Positions 24,799-43,571 of a DNA stretch of 64,000 nucleotides are shown here, one piece after another. The number at the start of each line of letters is the position of its first letter. The stretch's first letter is position 1. The translations under genes and the position numbers were made by a program. Source of the stretch: Pseudomonas entomophila (GTDB taxonomy: Bacteria; Pseudomonadota; Gammaproteobacteria; Pseudomonadales; Pseudomonadaceae); assembly GCF_029478665.1 (NCBI RefSeq), contig NZ_JARPQB010000002.1, positions 62,001-126,000 on the forward strand, in the 5' to 3' direction. The notes beneath the pieces were generated by a model. The model had not been told where the DNA came from. It was given only the letters and a program-made list of their open reading frames with translations, and ran no database searches.

Positions 24799-27700
24799 TT
24801 CCCCTCCTGGGCATCGAAACGTTGCAGTTCGCGCTGGATCGTCCGTGAAACGCGGTGGATTTCGGCGCTCTCCAGCATGTCCCAGTGACCGCCCTGCACC
24901 AGCGTGGCCAGGTAACCATCACCGGCGCGGCGGCGCCAGAACCCGCGCAGCGCCCGCAACTGGCCACGTGGCAGGTCTTCCCGGGCCTGTACCAGCACCA
25001 CCCGGCCGGCCTCTGGTGGGCAGGCATAAGCCGCCATGGCCAGGCGATTGTGGTTGTACAGGTGGTAGTAGCGTTCGACCTGGGCATCCTCGATACCGGG
25101 GTACATGCCATTGAAGCGCACCAGCTTGTCGCGGAACTCCGCCATGTCGACGGTGCTGATCTGCGCGCGGAAGGCCGGGTCGTCCGAGCCCTGGGTGTCG
25201 AGCAGCACCACGCTGACCTGCCCGCGCCCGGCCGCCCGCAGGCGCCGGGCCATCTCGTAGGCCACCAGGCCACCGAACGACAGCCCGGTGAGCACCAACG
25301 GCCGCCGCAACAGCGGCTCGATCAGACGCAGGTACGCCTCGGCCATCGCCTCGACCGTGGGCTCGGTAGCCTCCCCCGGGTTGAGTCCCGGCGACTGCAC
25401 GCCGTACACGCCGAGCGCCTCGGGCAGCACCTTGGCCAGTGACAGGTAGCAGAATGCGGTGCCGCCGGCCGGGTGGATGCACACCACGTTGCGCTGGCCG
25501 TCCCCTGATCTGAAGGTAATCAGGTTGCTGTTCTCCTGGTGGGGGTTGGCCCCCGCCCGCAACCAGCCGCCCAGCGCCTCGATGGTCGGATGGCCCAGCA
25601 CCACCCGCACCGGCACTTCGACAGCGAAGGCCTGGCCGATCTGGTAGGCCATCTTGATCGCGGCGATGGAGGTGCCGCCCACGGCGAAGAAGTTGTCGCG
25701 GATACCGATGTGCGGGGCCAGCAGCAGGCTTTTCCAGATCTGGTAGAGGGTCAGCTCGATGTGGTCGCGTGGGCTGCTCAGGTTGACCTGGCGCGCCGCC
25801 AGGTCGTGGTCGGCGCGCTCGGCCAGCGCCTGGCGGTCGACCTTGCCATTGACGGTGAGCGGCAAACTGTCGAGCCACAGATAGGCGCTGGGCAACACGG
25901 CGCTGGGCAGGGTTTCGGCCAGGTGCGCGCGCACCGCTTGCTCGTCCGGCGCCTGGGGCACCACGCAGCAGGCCACCAGGCGTTGATGCTGGGCCTCTTC
26001 GCCGAGCATCAACACCACGCTGGCAGCGATGCCGGGGAAGGCCTGCAGCCGGGCCTCGATCTCGCTGAGTTCCAGGCGCACGCCACGCAGCTTGACCTGG
26101 AAGTCGTTGCGCCCGAGGAACTCCAGCTGCCCATCGGCACGGTAGCGCGCCAGGTCGCCGCTGCGGTACAGCCGATCACCAGCCACGAACGGGCTGTCGA
26201 TGAAACGCTCGGCGCTAAGGGCCGGCAGCCCCAGATAGCCACGGGCCACGCCCACGCCACCGATATGCAGGTGGCCGGCGACACCGGCCGGCACCGGGGC
26301 ATCGAAGTCGTCGAGCACATGGAAACGATTGTTGGCGATGGGCCGGCCGATTGGCAGGCGCAATGCGGGTACCTCGTCACCCGGCGCCAGGGTCCAGATA
26401 CTGTTGATGACCGTGGTCTCGGTGGGGCCGTAGACGTTGTGCAGCCGCGCCTGCGGCAGGCGTGCCTGGAACAGCCGCGCCAGGGCCGGCGACAGCTCGC
26501 CGCCGCCGCAGAATACGTCCTTGAGGCTGTGGCATTGGCTGACCGCCTCCGTTTCCAGGAACAGTTGCAGCATCGCCGGCACGAAGACCATTGCCGTGAC
26601 CTGCTGCTCGCGCACCACGTTCGCCAGGTAGCCCGGCTCGAAATGCCCACCGGGCCGGGCGATGACCAGCCGCCCGCCGGTAGCCAGTGGCCAGAAAGTC
26701 TCCCAAGCCGAGGCATCGAAGCCGAACGGGATCTTGTGCAGCATCGCGCCAGCCTCGCCGCAGACACCGAGGCACCACAACAGCAGGTTACCCAGGCCAC
26801 GGTGCGCGACCATCACGCCCTTGGGCAGGCCGGTGGTGCCGGAGGTGTAGATCACATAGGCCAGGTGTTCGGGCGTCACGCCCACTTCATGGGGGGCCAG
26901 GTTGTCGCTGGCCTGGCGTCCCCAACTGGCCGCATCGACCTGCAGGTCGAGCATCGGTGCTTCCCAACCCGCGCTTTGCATGGCTTGGCGGACGATGCCC
27001 TGGGCCGAGCCCAAGGTCAGCAGCACGGCGGGCGTGCTGTCACCGAGCATGTGGCCCAGGCGCCCGACCGGGTAGTCCGGGTCCAGCGGCACATAGGCAC
27101 CACCGGCCTTGAGTACCGCCAGCAGCGCCACGGGCAGTTCCAGGGAGCGCTCCACGCAGACCGCCACGCGCACGTCCGGGCCGACGCCCAGGGTGCGCAG
27201 GTGGCGGGCCAGGCGGTTGGCCTGGGCATTGAGTTCGGCATAGCTCAGCCGCCGATCCTCGAATGTCACGGCACACGCCTGAGGATGGCACGCGGCTTGC
27301 GCTTCGACCAGGCGATGCACGCAGTCGATGGGTGACTGCAAGGCCGCGGACGCGTTCCAGGCATGCAGCACCTGTTCGCGCTCGTGCTCGTCCATCAGCG
27401 ACAACTCATGCAGCGCCCGCTTGGGCTCGGCGACCACCTGGGCGAGCAGATGGCGGTAGTGATGGCTCAGGCGCTCGATGGTCGCACGGTCGAACAGGTC
27501 GGTGTTGTACTCGACCAGCAGGTGCAACGCAGCGTCGCGCTCGACCCACTCGAACGCCAGGTCGAACTTGGCGGTGGCGCTGCCGGTGCCATGGGGCGAC
27601 AGCGTCAGGCCCGGCATGGCGACTGCGGCGCCCGGGGTGTTCTGCAAAACCATCATCACCTGGAACAGCGGCGAATGGCCGGGGTCACGAGGCGGGTTCA

Positions 27701-28906
27701 GCGCCTCGACCACGCGATCGAACGGCACGTCGTGGTGCGCATGGACCTCCAGCATGTTCGCCCGCACGTCACGCAGCAGCGCGGCGAAGGTCTGCGCCGG
27801 GTCGAGCCGCTGGCGGATCACCAGGGTGTTGATGAAGTGGCCGATCAACGGTTCCAGCTCTGCCCTGCCCCGGTTGGCGAACGGCGTGCCCACGCACAGG
27901 TCGCGCTGGCCGCTGTAGCGCCACAGCAGCACGTCCAGGGCGGCGAGCAGCACATTGAACAAGGTGCCCTGGGTATGCCGGGCCAGTGCATTGAGCTCGG
28001 CCAGGGTCGCGGCGTCCACCGTCGAACTGAACGTGGCGCCGACAAAGCGCTGCACCGGCGGGCGCGGGCGGTCGCCAGGCAGGTCCAACAAGGGTGGCGC
28101 GTCGGCCAGGGCACGCCGCCAGTAGTCGAGCTGGCCCTGCAACGCCTGCTCGTCCAGGTGCTGCCGTTGCCAGCAGGCATAGTCGGCGTACTGCACCGGC
28201 AGCGGCGCGAGGCTTGGGGCCTGGCCGCCCAGCAGGTCGCCATAGAGGGTGGCGACTTCGTGCAGGATCACACCCATCGACCAGCCATCGGCGACGATAT
28301 GGTGCACGCTGTACAGCCACACATGCTCATCAATGGCCAGGCGCACCAGCATCGCCCGCAGCAACGGGCCGTTCACCAGGTCGAACGGGGCGCGGGCGTC
28401 AGCCTCGACCGCCTCGGCCAGGCGGGCCTGGCGCGCGGTCTCGGGCAGGTCGCGCAAATCCAGCACGGCCAGGGTCAGCGGCTTGCTCGCATGCACCACC
28501 TGACGCGGCTCGCCATCGACGCTGACGAAGGTGGTGCGCAGCATGGCATGACGCTCAACCAGCAGATTGAGCGCCCGCTCCAGCACGACCACATCCAACG
28601 GCCCCTTGAGCGTCAGCGCCGAGGGCACGTTGTAGAACGGATTGCCCGGTTCCAGCTGGTCGAGGAACCACAACTGGCGCTGCGAAAACGACAAGGGGCA
28701 ACTGGCTTGCTCATCCGCGCGGCGCGGGATTGGCGCGCTGTCGTCAGGCGGGGCGAGCAAGGCGATCAGCGCCTGCTTGTGGGTCTTGAGGGCCTGCAGC
28801 AGGCCCTCATCGAGAAAGCCCTTGGGCGCCTTGCAGCGCAGTTTGTCGCCGTCCACCTCGAGGGCCACGCCATGGCGATCGAAGAACGCCAGCAGTTGAT
28901 GGGCGT

Positions 28907-28910
<4 letters not shown>
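24795..28910 (-). CDS. NRPS: TubC docking-C-A-PCP-TE
   Basis: A 1371-residue protein. Residues 1-52 (MNAHQLLAFFDRHGVALEV...) form a TubC-type N-terminal docking domain. Next come an LCL-type condensation domain (HHIVADGWS about 204), an adenylation domain (YTSGTTGLPKG about 685), PCP (Ser1081 in VGGTS) and a type I thioesterase (Ser1211 in GLSFGG, His in QGGHWD). I read the pocket as roughly DAWVFGVVI, hydrophobic but not matched to a code I trust, so the fourth residue is unassigned. The upstream NRPS ends in an acidic DTDMEEFEV tail, the kind of short C-terminal motif that TubC docking domains bind. Therefore this protein most likely receives the thiazole-containing chain and releases it. 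Overlaps are 4 bases on both sides (ATGA). Confidence 0.88.
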
Positions 28911-37879
<8,969 letters not shown>

Positions 37880-37920
37880 CGAGGCTACCGTCCGTGATTA
37901 TTGTTCTGGTGATGCGCGCA

Positions 37921-37965
37921 GGACGACGGGCGTCCTGCCAGTCAGGCCCGGCGTTCAGGCCGGGT
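37921..37965 (-). promoter_or_regulatory. Two stem-loops in the leader of the NRPS operon
   Basis: AGGACG-(5)-CGTCCT at 37921-37937 and CCCGGC-(6)-GCCGGG at 37948-37965 lie 42-86 bases upstream of the first NRPS start codon. They could form a regulatory or stabilising 5' leader structure. No T-run accompanies them and no leader peptide is obvious. Confidence 0.4.
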
Positions 37966-38440
37966 CGGTCACTCGGGGGCGATCAGGGGCAAGGCGCGCC
38001 ACGGGCACGCGCGGGGTGGTGGGCGGGACGCCGTGCGGCCAGGCGGCAGCGCACGTGGGGGGAAGACTGGCGACGACGGGCAAGCGGCCCGCCACATCGA
38101 CGATTCCAAACTGCGAGACCCATTGAAACCTCACCATCCTTATGGGGGGCGTGGAAGGGCCACGAGCGTTGAGCCTGGGTGGTCCCTTCGGCTGCGGTGC
38201 CGGTGGCCTGTGGGCCGTCGGCATTCCATTACGCGCCGGGCTGCTGGCGCCAGCGCTGGCGGATGATAACCACGAGGGTCAGCGGCAAGGCAACAAAAAG
38301 AAAAACTTTATGGGATCCGTCTGGATGTCTTCGCCTGCCCCATCACATTGAAAGAACATGAAGTTTAAAATCTAAACAATTGATATTTATTATTTTTATC
38401 TCGAAACCTAAACAAAAACATGAAGTGATCGTTACGCCCC

Positions 38441-38472
38441 TTGACCTTAAAGTGGCCTTTAAAGTTAAGGTC
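38441..38472 (+). promoter_or_regulatory. MerR-family type promoter/operator
   Basis: A perfect 8-bp inverted repeat, GACCTTAA (38443-38450) and TTAAGGTC (38465-38472), lies between and over a TTGACC -35 (38441-38446) and a possible TAAGGT -10 (38466-38471). The spacing is 19 bases. The over-long spacer filled by dyad symmetry is characteristic of promoters that MerR-family activators untwist. It points at the oxidoreductase gene about 73 bases downstream. No MerR gene is in the window. Confidence 0.6.
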
Positions 38473-38544
38473 ATATCCGAGCACCGCTGTTCACCACCGG
38501 CGACTACGCTCCTCCCACCTTCCCGACAGATCGAAGGACACAGC

Positions 38545-39474
38545 ATGCAAACCATCCTGGGCGCGACCGGCCAGATTGCCGTGGAACTGGCGCGCGAGTT
38601 GGCCGCCCACTACACCCAAGACCTGCGCCTGGTCAGCCGCAACCCGCGCAAGGTCAACGCCACCGACACCCTGGTGAAGGCCGATCTGCTGGATGCCCAA
38701 CAGACCGCCGATGCCGTCAAAGGCAGCAATACTGTCTATTTCACCGCAGGCTTGCCACCGGACACCACGCTCTGGGAAACGCAGTTCCCGGTCATGCTGC
38801 GTCATGCCCTCGACGCGGCCCGGGCGGCCAACGCCCGGTTCGTCTACTTCGACAACACCTACATGTACCCGCAGGATGCTCGCGTGCTGACCGAGGAAAC
38901 GGCGTTCGCGCCGGTCGGGCGCAAGGGGCAGGTGCGTGCGGCGATGGCGACGCTGGTGCTCGAGGAAATGGCCCGTGGCGAAATTCCGGTGCTTATTGGC
39001 CGGGCACCGGAGTTCTATGGGCCTGGAAAGACCCAGAGCATCACCAACACCCTGGTGCTGGACAACATCAAGGCCGGCAAGGTGCCGCGCGTGCCGGTGC
39101 GCGACGACACCCGGCGCACGCTCATCTGGACGCCCGACGCCAGCCGCGCGCTGGCGGCGCTGGGCAATGCGCAAGATGCCTATGGCAGCACCTGGCACCT
39201 GCCTTGCGACGACCATCGCCTGACCTATCGTCAGCTTGTGGCGCTGGCTGGCGAGATCTGCGGCAGTGATCTTTCGTACAAGGTGCTGGGTAAGTGGACA
39301 TTGACGGCCGCCGGCCTGGTTTCCCGGCAAGTCCGCGAACTGCAGGAGCTGCTGCCGCGCTATGGGCATGACAACCTGTTCGATTCATCGAAGTTCAGTG
39401 AGCGTTTTCCGGCGTTTGAAGTGACGACATACAAGCGTGGGCTGGAACAGGTTCTGCTCGGGACAATGTCTTGA
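38545..39474 (+). CDS. NmrA/SDR-like NAD(P)-dependent oxidoreductase
   Basis: A 309-residue protein starting MQTILGATGQIAVELARELA, an atypical short-chain dehydrogenase Rossmann motif (GATGQIA) without a signal peptide. VYFDNTYMYP resembles the Tyr-containing active-site region of extended SDRs. The C-terminal part (FDSSKFSERFPAFEVTTYKRGL) is the substrate-binding end. The function is probably redox or epimerisation of a small molecule, or a stress-related NAD(P)H sensor. AAGGA lies 6 bases before ATG 38545. Expression is probably under a MerR-type activator, judging from the palindromic promoter upstream, which suggests induction by an electrophile, a metal or redox stress. It is divergent from the NRPS operon. 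Confidence 0.75.
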   Translation: MQTILGATGQIAVELARELAAHYTQDLRLVSRNPRKVNATDTLVKADLLDAQQTADAVKGSNTVYFTAGLPPDTTLWETQFPVMLRHALDAARAANARFVYFDNTYMYPQDARVLTEETAFAPVGRKGQVRAAMATLVLEEMARGEIPVLIGRAPEFYGPGKTQSITNTLVLDNIKAGKVPRVPVRDDTRRTLIWTPDASRALAALGNAQDAYGSTWHLPCDDHRLTYRQLVALAGEICGSDLSYKVLGKWTLTAAGLVSRQVRELQELLPRYGHDNLFDSSKFSERFPAFEVTTYKRGLEQVLLGTMS

Positions 39475-39490
39475 ACATCGAGGATAGGAC

Positions 39491-39630
39491 CGAGCGCCGC
39501 CCGCGCGGCGCATCGCGGATGAATCCGCTCCTACAGGTTTGTTTCGGGCCAATCATCACAGGAGCGGCACGTTGCAATAGCTGTAGGAGCGGATTCATCC
39601 GCGATGCGCCGCGTGAGCGGCGCTCGATCT
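39491..39630. repeat. Inverted pair of REP elements
   Basis: Two copies of the GTAGGAGCGGATTCATCCGC-type element face opposite ways (about 39491-39537 and 39582-39630), separated by about 45 bases. They fill most of the gap before the DUF4274 gene and match the REP copies at 13.8-14.2 kb and 43.3 kb. Confidence 0.88.
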
Positions 39631-39716
39631 GGTGAACGCAACAACGCTTCAGGTTGATTTCTCCGCGCATCAGGGTTATCAAGCGCTCCCCATCACCACT
39701 CAAGGATGAATCCCCC

Positions 39717-40310
39717 ATGCCCCTGCGCCTCACCCAGGAACAGTTCCTGCGCGCCTTCGAATGCGCCGAACTCAACGGTATCCCCGACCGCGCCACCCTG
39801 CTTGCCGAGCTTGAAGACCCCGACATGCGCGAGACGCTCAGCTACTGGAGCGCGCAGTTCTACAAGGCACCGGAGGACCTGGTCTGCGTGGCCGACCTGC
39901 AAAGCAAGGAAGAACTGCACTACGTGGCATCGCACCTGAACTGGGACGACGGCCTGGTTGCCCCACGGGCGATTCTCGCCCATCCGTTGTGCGACGCCGG
40001 GACCGCCTTGCTGCTCTATTGGTACGGCCAGGGCTGGTGGCATTCCGGCGCCGACGATGCACAGAAGGATGACGCAATCTTCTACGCCCACCTGGTGCGG
40101 CGCTTCACCGAAGGCGACTTCAGCACCTGCAGCATCGCCTTCGATCCGTTCGCCGATCAATTCGTGCCGGACCTGGCGACACTGCGCAAACGCGGCTTGC
40201 AACTACCGGGTGTGCTGTTCGCCACTTACCGCTGCCAGGTCGTCGAAACCAACCAGGACGCCTACCAGGCCTACCTGGACGAGTGGCAAGCGCGCCACGC
40301 CCAAGGTTAA
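39717..40310 (+). CDS. DUF4274 domain protein
   Basis: A 197-residue cytosolic protein. The segment LHYVASHLNWDDGL followed by HPLCDAGTALLLYWYGQG is the characteristic DUF4274 core (Asn-Trp-Asp-Asp-Gly, then Cys-Asp-x-Gly-Thr-Ala-Leu). The family has no known activity. Members often sit among immunity or toxin-associated genes, but nothing nearby shows such a partner here. ATG 39717 follows AAGGA, although 10 bases away; upstream in-frame starts lack any better site. Confidence 0.75.
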   Translation: MPLRLTQEQFLRAFECAELNGIPDRATLLAELEDPDMRETLSYWSAQFYKAPEDLVCVADLQSKEELHYVASHLNWDDGLVAPRAILAHPLCDAGTALLLYWYGQGWWHSGADDAQKDDAIFYAHLVRRFTEGDFSTCSIAFDPFADQFVPDLATLRKRGLQLPGVLFATYRCQVVETNQDAYQAYLDEWQARHAQG

Positions 40311-40325
40311 GAAGCTGCGCGGGAA

Positions 40326-40754
40326 TCACTTCGCGCTCGGGGTCACCAGTTCAGTCTCGCTGCTGTCGAGCACGAACACCGCCATCAGCCGCGCGGGCTT
40401 GGTATCGCTGGCATTGGCGCTGACCGCATGAAACGCGCCTGGCGCCTCGTACCAGCTCTCCCCGACCTTGTAGGTGCGCGCCGGCTCACCATCGACACTG
40501 CTGCGGATCTCGCCCTCGAGGACGGTGGCATAGATGAAGGCCGATTTCGGGTGCCGGTGCGAAGGCGACGCCGCGCCGGGCCCATAATCGACGATCACAC
40601 CCTTCATGCTTTTGCCAGGCACGTTCGGCAACGGCTGGTCGAAAACCACGGAGACCTTGCTCGCCGGGCGTGCATCAGCGGCAACCCCCCACGCCGAAAC
40701 GGCTGCGGCAATGAGCGCGGCCAAGCTGGCGGCCATCAGTTTCTTGCTGGACAT
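40326..40754 (-). CDS. Exported cupin-fold protein
   Basis: A 142-residue protein with a signal peptide (MSSKKLMAASLAALIAAAVSAWGVAADA) and a single cupin_2 barrel. Motif 1 is SHRHPKSAFIYATVLEGEI (metal-type His residues, Glu in the GE turn) and motif 2 is around APGAFHAVSANAS. Cupins of this type bind a metal and small ligand and may act as isomerases or dioxygenases; the substrate is unknown. AAGGAG stands before ATG 40754. The downstream end of the NmrA gene lies 40 bases away on the same strand, so the two are co-transcribed (NmrA first, cupin second). Confidence 0.8.
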   Translation of the reverse strand: MSSKKLMAASLAALIAAAVSAWGVAADARPASKVSVVFDQPLPNVPGKSMKGVIVDYGPGAASPSHRHPKSAFIYATVLEGEIRSSVDGEPARTYKVGESWYEAPGAFHAVSANASDTKPARLMAVFVLDSSETELVTPSAK

Positions 40755-40793
40755 GGTGTTCTCCTTCGATTGGATGAGTGTGGGCTGGCCCCG

Positions 40794-41537
40794 TCAGGAA
40801 CGCGCCAGCCAGTCCTCGAAACGCGTCACGCCCAACCGGGCGTGCTGGCCTGGGGTCAGTGACTGGTCGTCGAGCTCGGCGCCGAAATAGCAGGCATGGA
40901 CGTCGGGCACCACCTTGCGTGGGTCACCGGTCAGGCGCAGGTAGCGGCGAATCAGTTCATCGAGCGGCACGGCCTCCGGGCCGGCGATTTCCAGGGTGGC
41001 GTTGGCGGGCACTGCAAGCGCCACCTCGGCCAGCGCCGCCACCACGTCGTCCGAGGCCATGGGTTGGATCAATGCCGGTGACACACGCACTTCATCGGCC
41101 ACGGTCGCCGCCTGGGCGATGCCCCCGACGAATTCGAAGAACTGGGTGGCCCGCACCAGGGTGTAGGGCATGCCGGATGCCTTGATCAGCGCCTCCTGCG
41201 CCACTTTTGCGCGGAAGTAGCCATTCTCGGGCAGGCGCTCGCTGCCAACGATCGACAAGGCGACGTGATGCCCGACGCCGGCAGCCTTTTCCGCCGCCAG
41301 CAGGTTGCCGGTGGCCGTCTGGAAGAAGTCGAGCACGGCCTGGTCCTCCCAGGACGGCGCGTTGGCGACATCGACCACCACCTGGGCGCCGTCCATGGCC
41401 TCGGCCAGGCCCAGGCGGGTAATGCTGTCGATGCCGGTACTGGGGGCCGCGGCGATCACCTCGTGGCCGCTGCCGCGCAACCGCGCGACCAGTTTCGATC
41501 CAATGAGGCCGGTGCCTCCAATGATGACGAGTTTCAT
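40794..41537 (-). CDS. NmrA-like SDR oxidoreductase
   Basis: A 247-residue protein starting MKLVIIGGTGLIGSKLVARL with the dinucleotide motif GGTGLIG. It continues with SIVGSERL and GYFRAKVAQE, the Tyr-x(3)-Lys pair of atypical SDRs of the NmrA/NAD(P)-binding family. It acts as a cytosolic NAD(P)-dependent reductase or sensor. Two genes (this and the exported cupin) form a minus-strand operon that diverges from the winged-helix TPR gene across about 216 bases. The regulator may control them. GGAG occurs 8 bases before ATG 41537. Confidence 0.85.
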   Translation of the reverse strand: MKLVIIGGTGLIGSKLVARLRGSGHEVIAAAPSTGIDSITRLGLAEAMDGAQVVVDVANAPSWEDQAVLDFFQTATGNLLAAEKAAGVGHHVALSIVGSERLPENGYFRAKVAQEALIKASGMPYTLVRATQFFEFVGGIAQAATVADEVRVSPALIQPMASDDVVAALAEVALAVPANATLEIAGPEAVPLDELIRRYLRLTGDPRKVVPDVHACYFGAELDDQSLTPGQHARLGVTRFEDWLARS

Positions 41538-41753
41538 GGGGTCTCTCCGCAGGTTCGATCGCGGCCGTTGCCGTCGATACCCCTGAACGATGCGCCATGC
41601 TGCGTGAAGGGTCCTTGCGTCAACCTTGGATTTTTCTTGGAATACCCCTGCATCCACGTCCATTGCCAGCCCTTGGTCAGCCACGGTGCAGGCCGTTTCA
41701 CCGTGCCTTATCATCGAGGGTCGACATCATCCATCGGCAGCCTGGGAAACACC

Positions 41754-43316
41754 GTGCAGTTCATGTTTGAAGAGTACGTGCTCGATCAGCAACGCCGGGA
41801 ACTGACCCTGCGCGGGCAAGCCGTGACCATCACCCCGCAAGCCTTCGACTTGCTGCTGCAACTGGTCGACAACCAGGACCGCGTGGTCAGCAAGGATGAG
41901 CTGCTGCAGGCGGTCTGGGGCGGCCGTATCGTGTCGGAATCGACCATCACCAGCCATGTCAACGCGGTGCGCCGGGCCATTGGCGACTCAGGCTCGGAGC
42001 AGCGCCTGTTGCGCACGGTGGCCCGCAAAGGCTATCGCTTCGTCGGCGATATCCGGCAGATCCCGGATGGCCTGGGCGACGAACCTCCGGCGCCCCCTGC
42101 GCAACCGCGTCTCGAATTCCCGGACAGGCCTTCGATCACGGTGCTGCCCTTCCAGAACCTCAGTGGCGACCCCACGCAGGACTATTTCGCCGACGGCGTG
42201 GTCGAGGACATCATCACCGCCCTCTCGCGGATCCGTTGGCTGTTCGTGATCGCCCGCAACTCCAGCTTCACCTACAAAGGCCAGCACGTGGACATCGCCA
42301 GCGTCAGCCGCCAGTTCGGCGTGCGCTATGTGCTCGAGGGCAGCGTGCGCAAAGCCGGTAACCGGATCCGCATCACCGGCCAGCTGATCGACGCCAGCGC
42401 TGGCACACATTTGTGGGCCGAACGCTTCGAAGGGGAACTCGACGACCTTTTCGAATTGCAGGATCGGATCGCCGAGAGCGTGGTGGGCGCGATCGCCCCA
42501 CAACTCGAGCGGGCCGAGATCGAGCGGGCCAAGCGCAAGCCCACCGCGAGCCTCTGCGCCTACGATTACTACCTGCGCGGCACCGCGAAGCTGCACAAGG
42601 GCACGCGCGAAGCCATCGAGGCGGCCTTGCCGCTGTTTCACCAGGCCATCGAGCGCGACCCGGAATTCGCTTCGGCCTACGGCATGGCGGCGTGGTGCCA
42701 CTTCTGGCGCAAGCTCAACGGCTGGATGGTTGATCGGCCGGGGGAGATCGCCGAGGGCACCCGCCGGGCGAGGCTAGCCGTGGAGCTGGGCCGTGACGAT
42801 CCCGTGGCGTTGACCCGCGCCGGCCATGCCTTGGCGCACTTGGCCGGCGACCTCGACGGTGGTATCGCCCTGCTCGATCGGGCGCGCCTGCTCAACCCCA
42901 ACCTCGCGCCCGCCTGGTACCTGGGCGGGATCCTGCGCGCGCTGCGTGGCGAGACCGAGGTCGCGATCGACAACCTCGCCCATGCCGCGCGCTTGAGCCC
43001 GGTGGACCTGGAGATGTTCCGGATTCAGGTGGGCATGGCCATCGCCCACTTCTTCGCCGGGCGCCTCGATACCGCCCTGGGCTGGGCCGAAAAGGCCTTG
43101 TACAACCTGCCGGCCCTGCTCCCGGCGCAGGTGGTGGTCGCTGCCTGCCATGCGCTCGAAGAGCGCCAGGGCGAGGCCCGGCAGGCGTTGGCGATCGTGC
43201 GGCGGTTGGCGCCAGCGTTATGTGTGTCCCGGTTGAGGGAGTGGCTGCCGATTCATCGGGACGAGGATTTCGAGCGTCTGGCCGAAGGGTTGAGGCGTGC
43301 TGGATTGCCGGAGTGA
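41754..43316 (+). CDS. Winged-helix DNA-binding protein with TPR-type C-terminal domain
   Basis: A 520-residue regulator. Residues 1-105 form an OmpR-type winged helix (LTLRGQAVTITPQAFDLLLQL ... DELLQAVWGGRIVSESTITSHVNAVRRAIGD ... ARKGYRFVG). Next is a TolB-N-like/CyaA-type segment (ITVLPFQNLSGDPTQDYFADGVVEDI...), then TPR-like helices (about 260-500). Such CadC/adenylate-cyclase-like architectures sense a ligand through the C-terminal part; no transmembrane helix is seen, so this one is cytosolic. The start is probably GTG 41754 (MQFMFEEYVLD, with GGGA upstream); ATG 41763 is an alternative. It is divergent from the NmrA-cupin operon and likely regulates it. Confidence 0.8.
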   Translation: MQFMFEEYVLDQQRRELTLRGQAVTITPQAFDLLLQLVDNQDRVVSKDELLQAVWGGRIVSESTITSHVNAVRRAIGDSGSEQRLLRTVARKGYRFVGDIRQIPDGLGDEPPAPPAQPRLEFPDRPSITVLPFQNLSGDPTQDYFADGVVEDIITALSRIRWLFVIARNSSFTYKGQHVDIASVSRQFGVRYVLEGSVRKAGNRIRITGQLIDASAGTHLWAERFEGELDDLFELQDRIAESVVGAIAPQLERAEIERAKRKPTASLCAYDYYLRGTAKLHKGTREAIEAALPLFHQAIERDPEFASAYGMAAWCHFWRKLNGWMVDRPGEIAEGTRRARLAVELGRDDPVALTRAGHALAHLAGDLDGGIALLDRARLLNPNLAPAWYLGGILRALRGETEVAIDNLAHAARLSPVDLEMFRIQVGMAIAHFFAGRLDTALGWAEKALYNLPALLPAQVVVAACHALEERQGEARQALAIVRRLAPALCVSRLREWLPIHRDEDFERLAEGLRRAGLPE

Positions 43317-43341
43317 TCGTCAGGGAAGGTGCGGTGTTCAT

Positions 43342-43402
43342 GAGATCGAGCGCCGCCTGCGCGGCGCATCGCGGATGAATCCGCTCCTACAGGTTTGTTG
43401 CA
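43342..43402. repeat. Single REP element
   Basis: This matches the REP consensus GCGCGGCGCATCGCGGATGAATCC...CTCCTAC (reverse orientation) and is preceded by AGATCGAGCGCC. It lies between the winged-helix gene and the light-type promoter of the next operon. Confidence 0.85.
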
Positions 43403-43477
43403 ATCGAAGGAGCGGACTCGCCGCCCAGCCGCCGAGGCAGCCTTCGGCGGATGCCCATTGAAACAAGAACAAATACC

Positions 43478-43552
43478 TGTACAAGACTATTGACCTGTAC
43501 AGATATTGACCTAGGCTTCTCCTATACCTGTACAAAACAATTTCGCTGTACA
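43478..43552 (+). promoter_or_regulatory. Two LitR/PplR-type light-response operators with embedded promoter
   Basis: Operator 1 is TGTACA-N12-TGTACA at 43478-43501. Operator 2 is TGTACA-N12-TGTACA at 43529-43552. Both have exactly 12 bases between half-sites, the arrangement reported for class II LitR (PplR) regulators of Pseudomonas putida. TTGACC occurs at 43490-43495 and again at 43506-43511; the second lies 17 bases before the left half-site of operator 2, which could serve as the -10. Binding would thus block transcription of the following six genes in the dark. Confidence 0.8.
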
Positions 43553-43571
43553 GGTTTACCTGGAGCGGCCT

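Larger units (their letters stand above)
37880..38544. promoter_or_regulatory. 665-bp divergent intergenic region between the NRPS operon and the oxidoreductase gene
   Basis: No gene is supported. The NRPS-proximal part is GC-rich with two stem-loops (37921-37937 and 37948-37965). The oxidoreductase-proximal part (about 38340-38470) is strikingly A+T-rich for this genome and holds the MerR-type promoter. The short repeat ACATGAAGT occurs twice, at about 38357 and 38419, on either side of the A+T-rich core. I could not identify the NRPS promoter with confidence. Confidence 0.6.
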
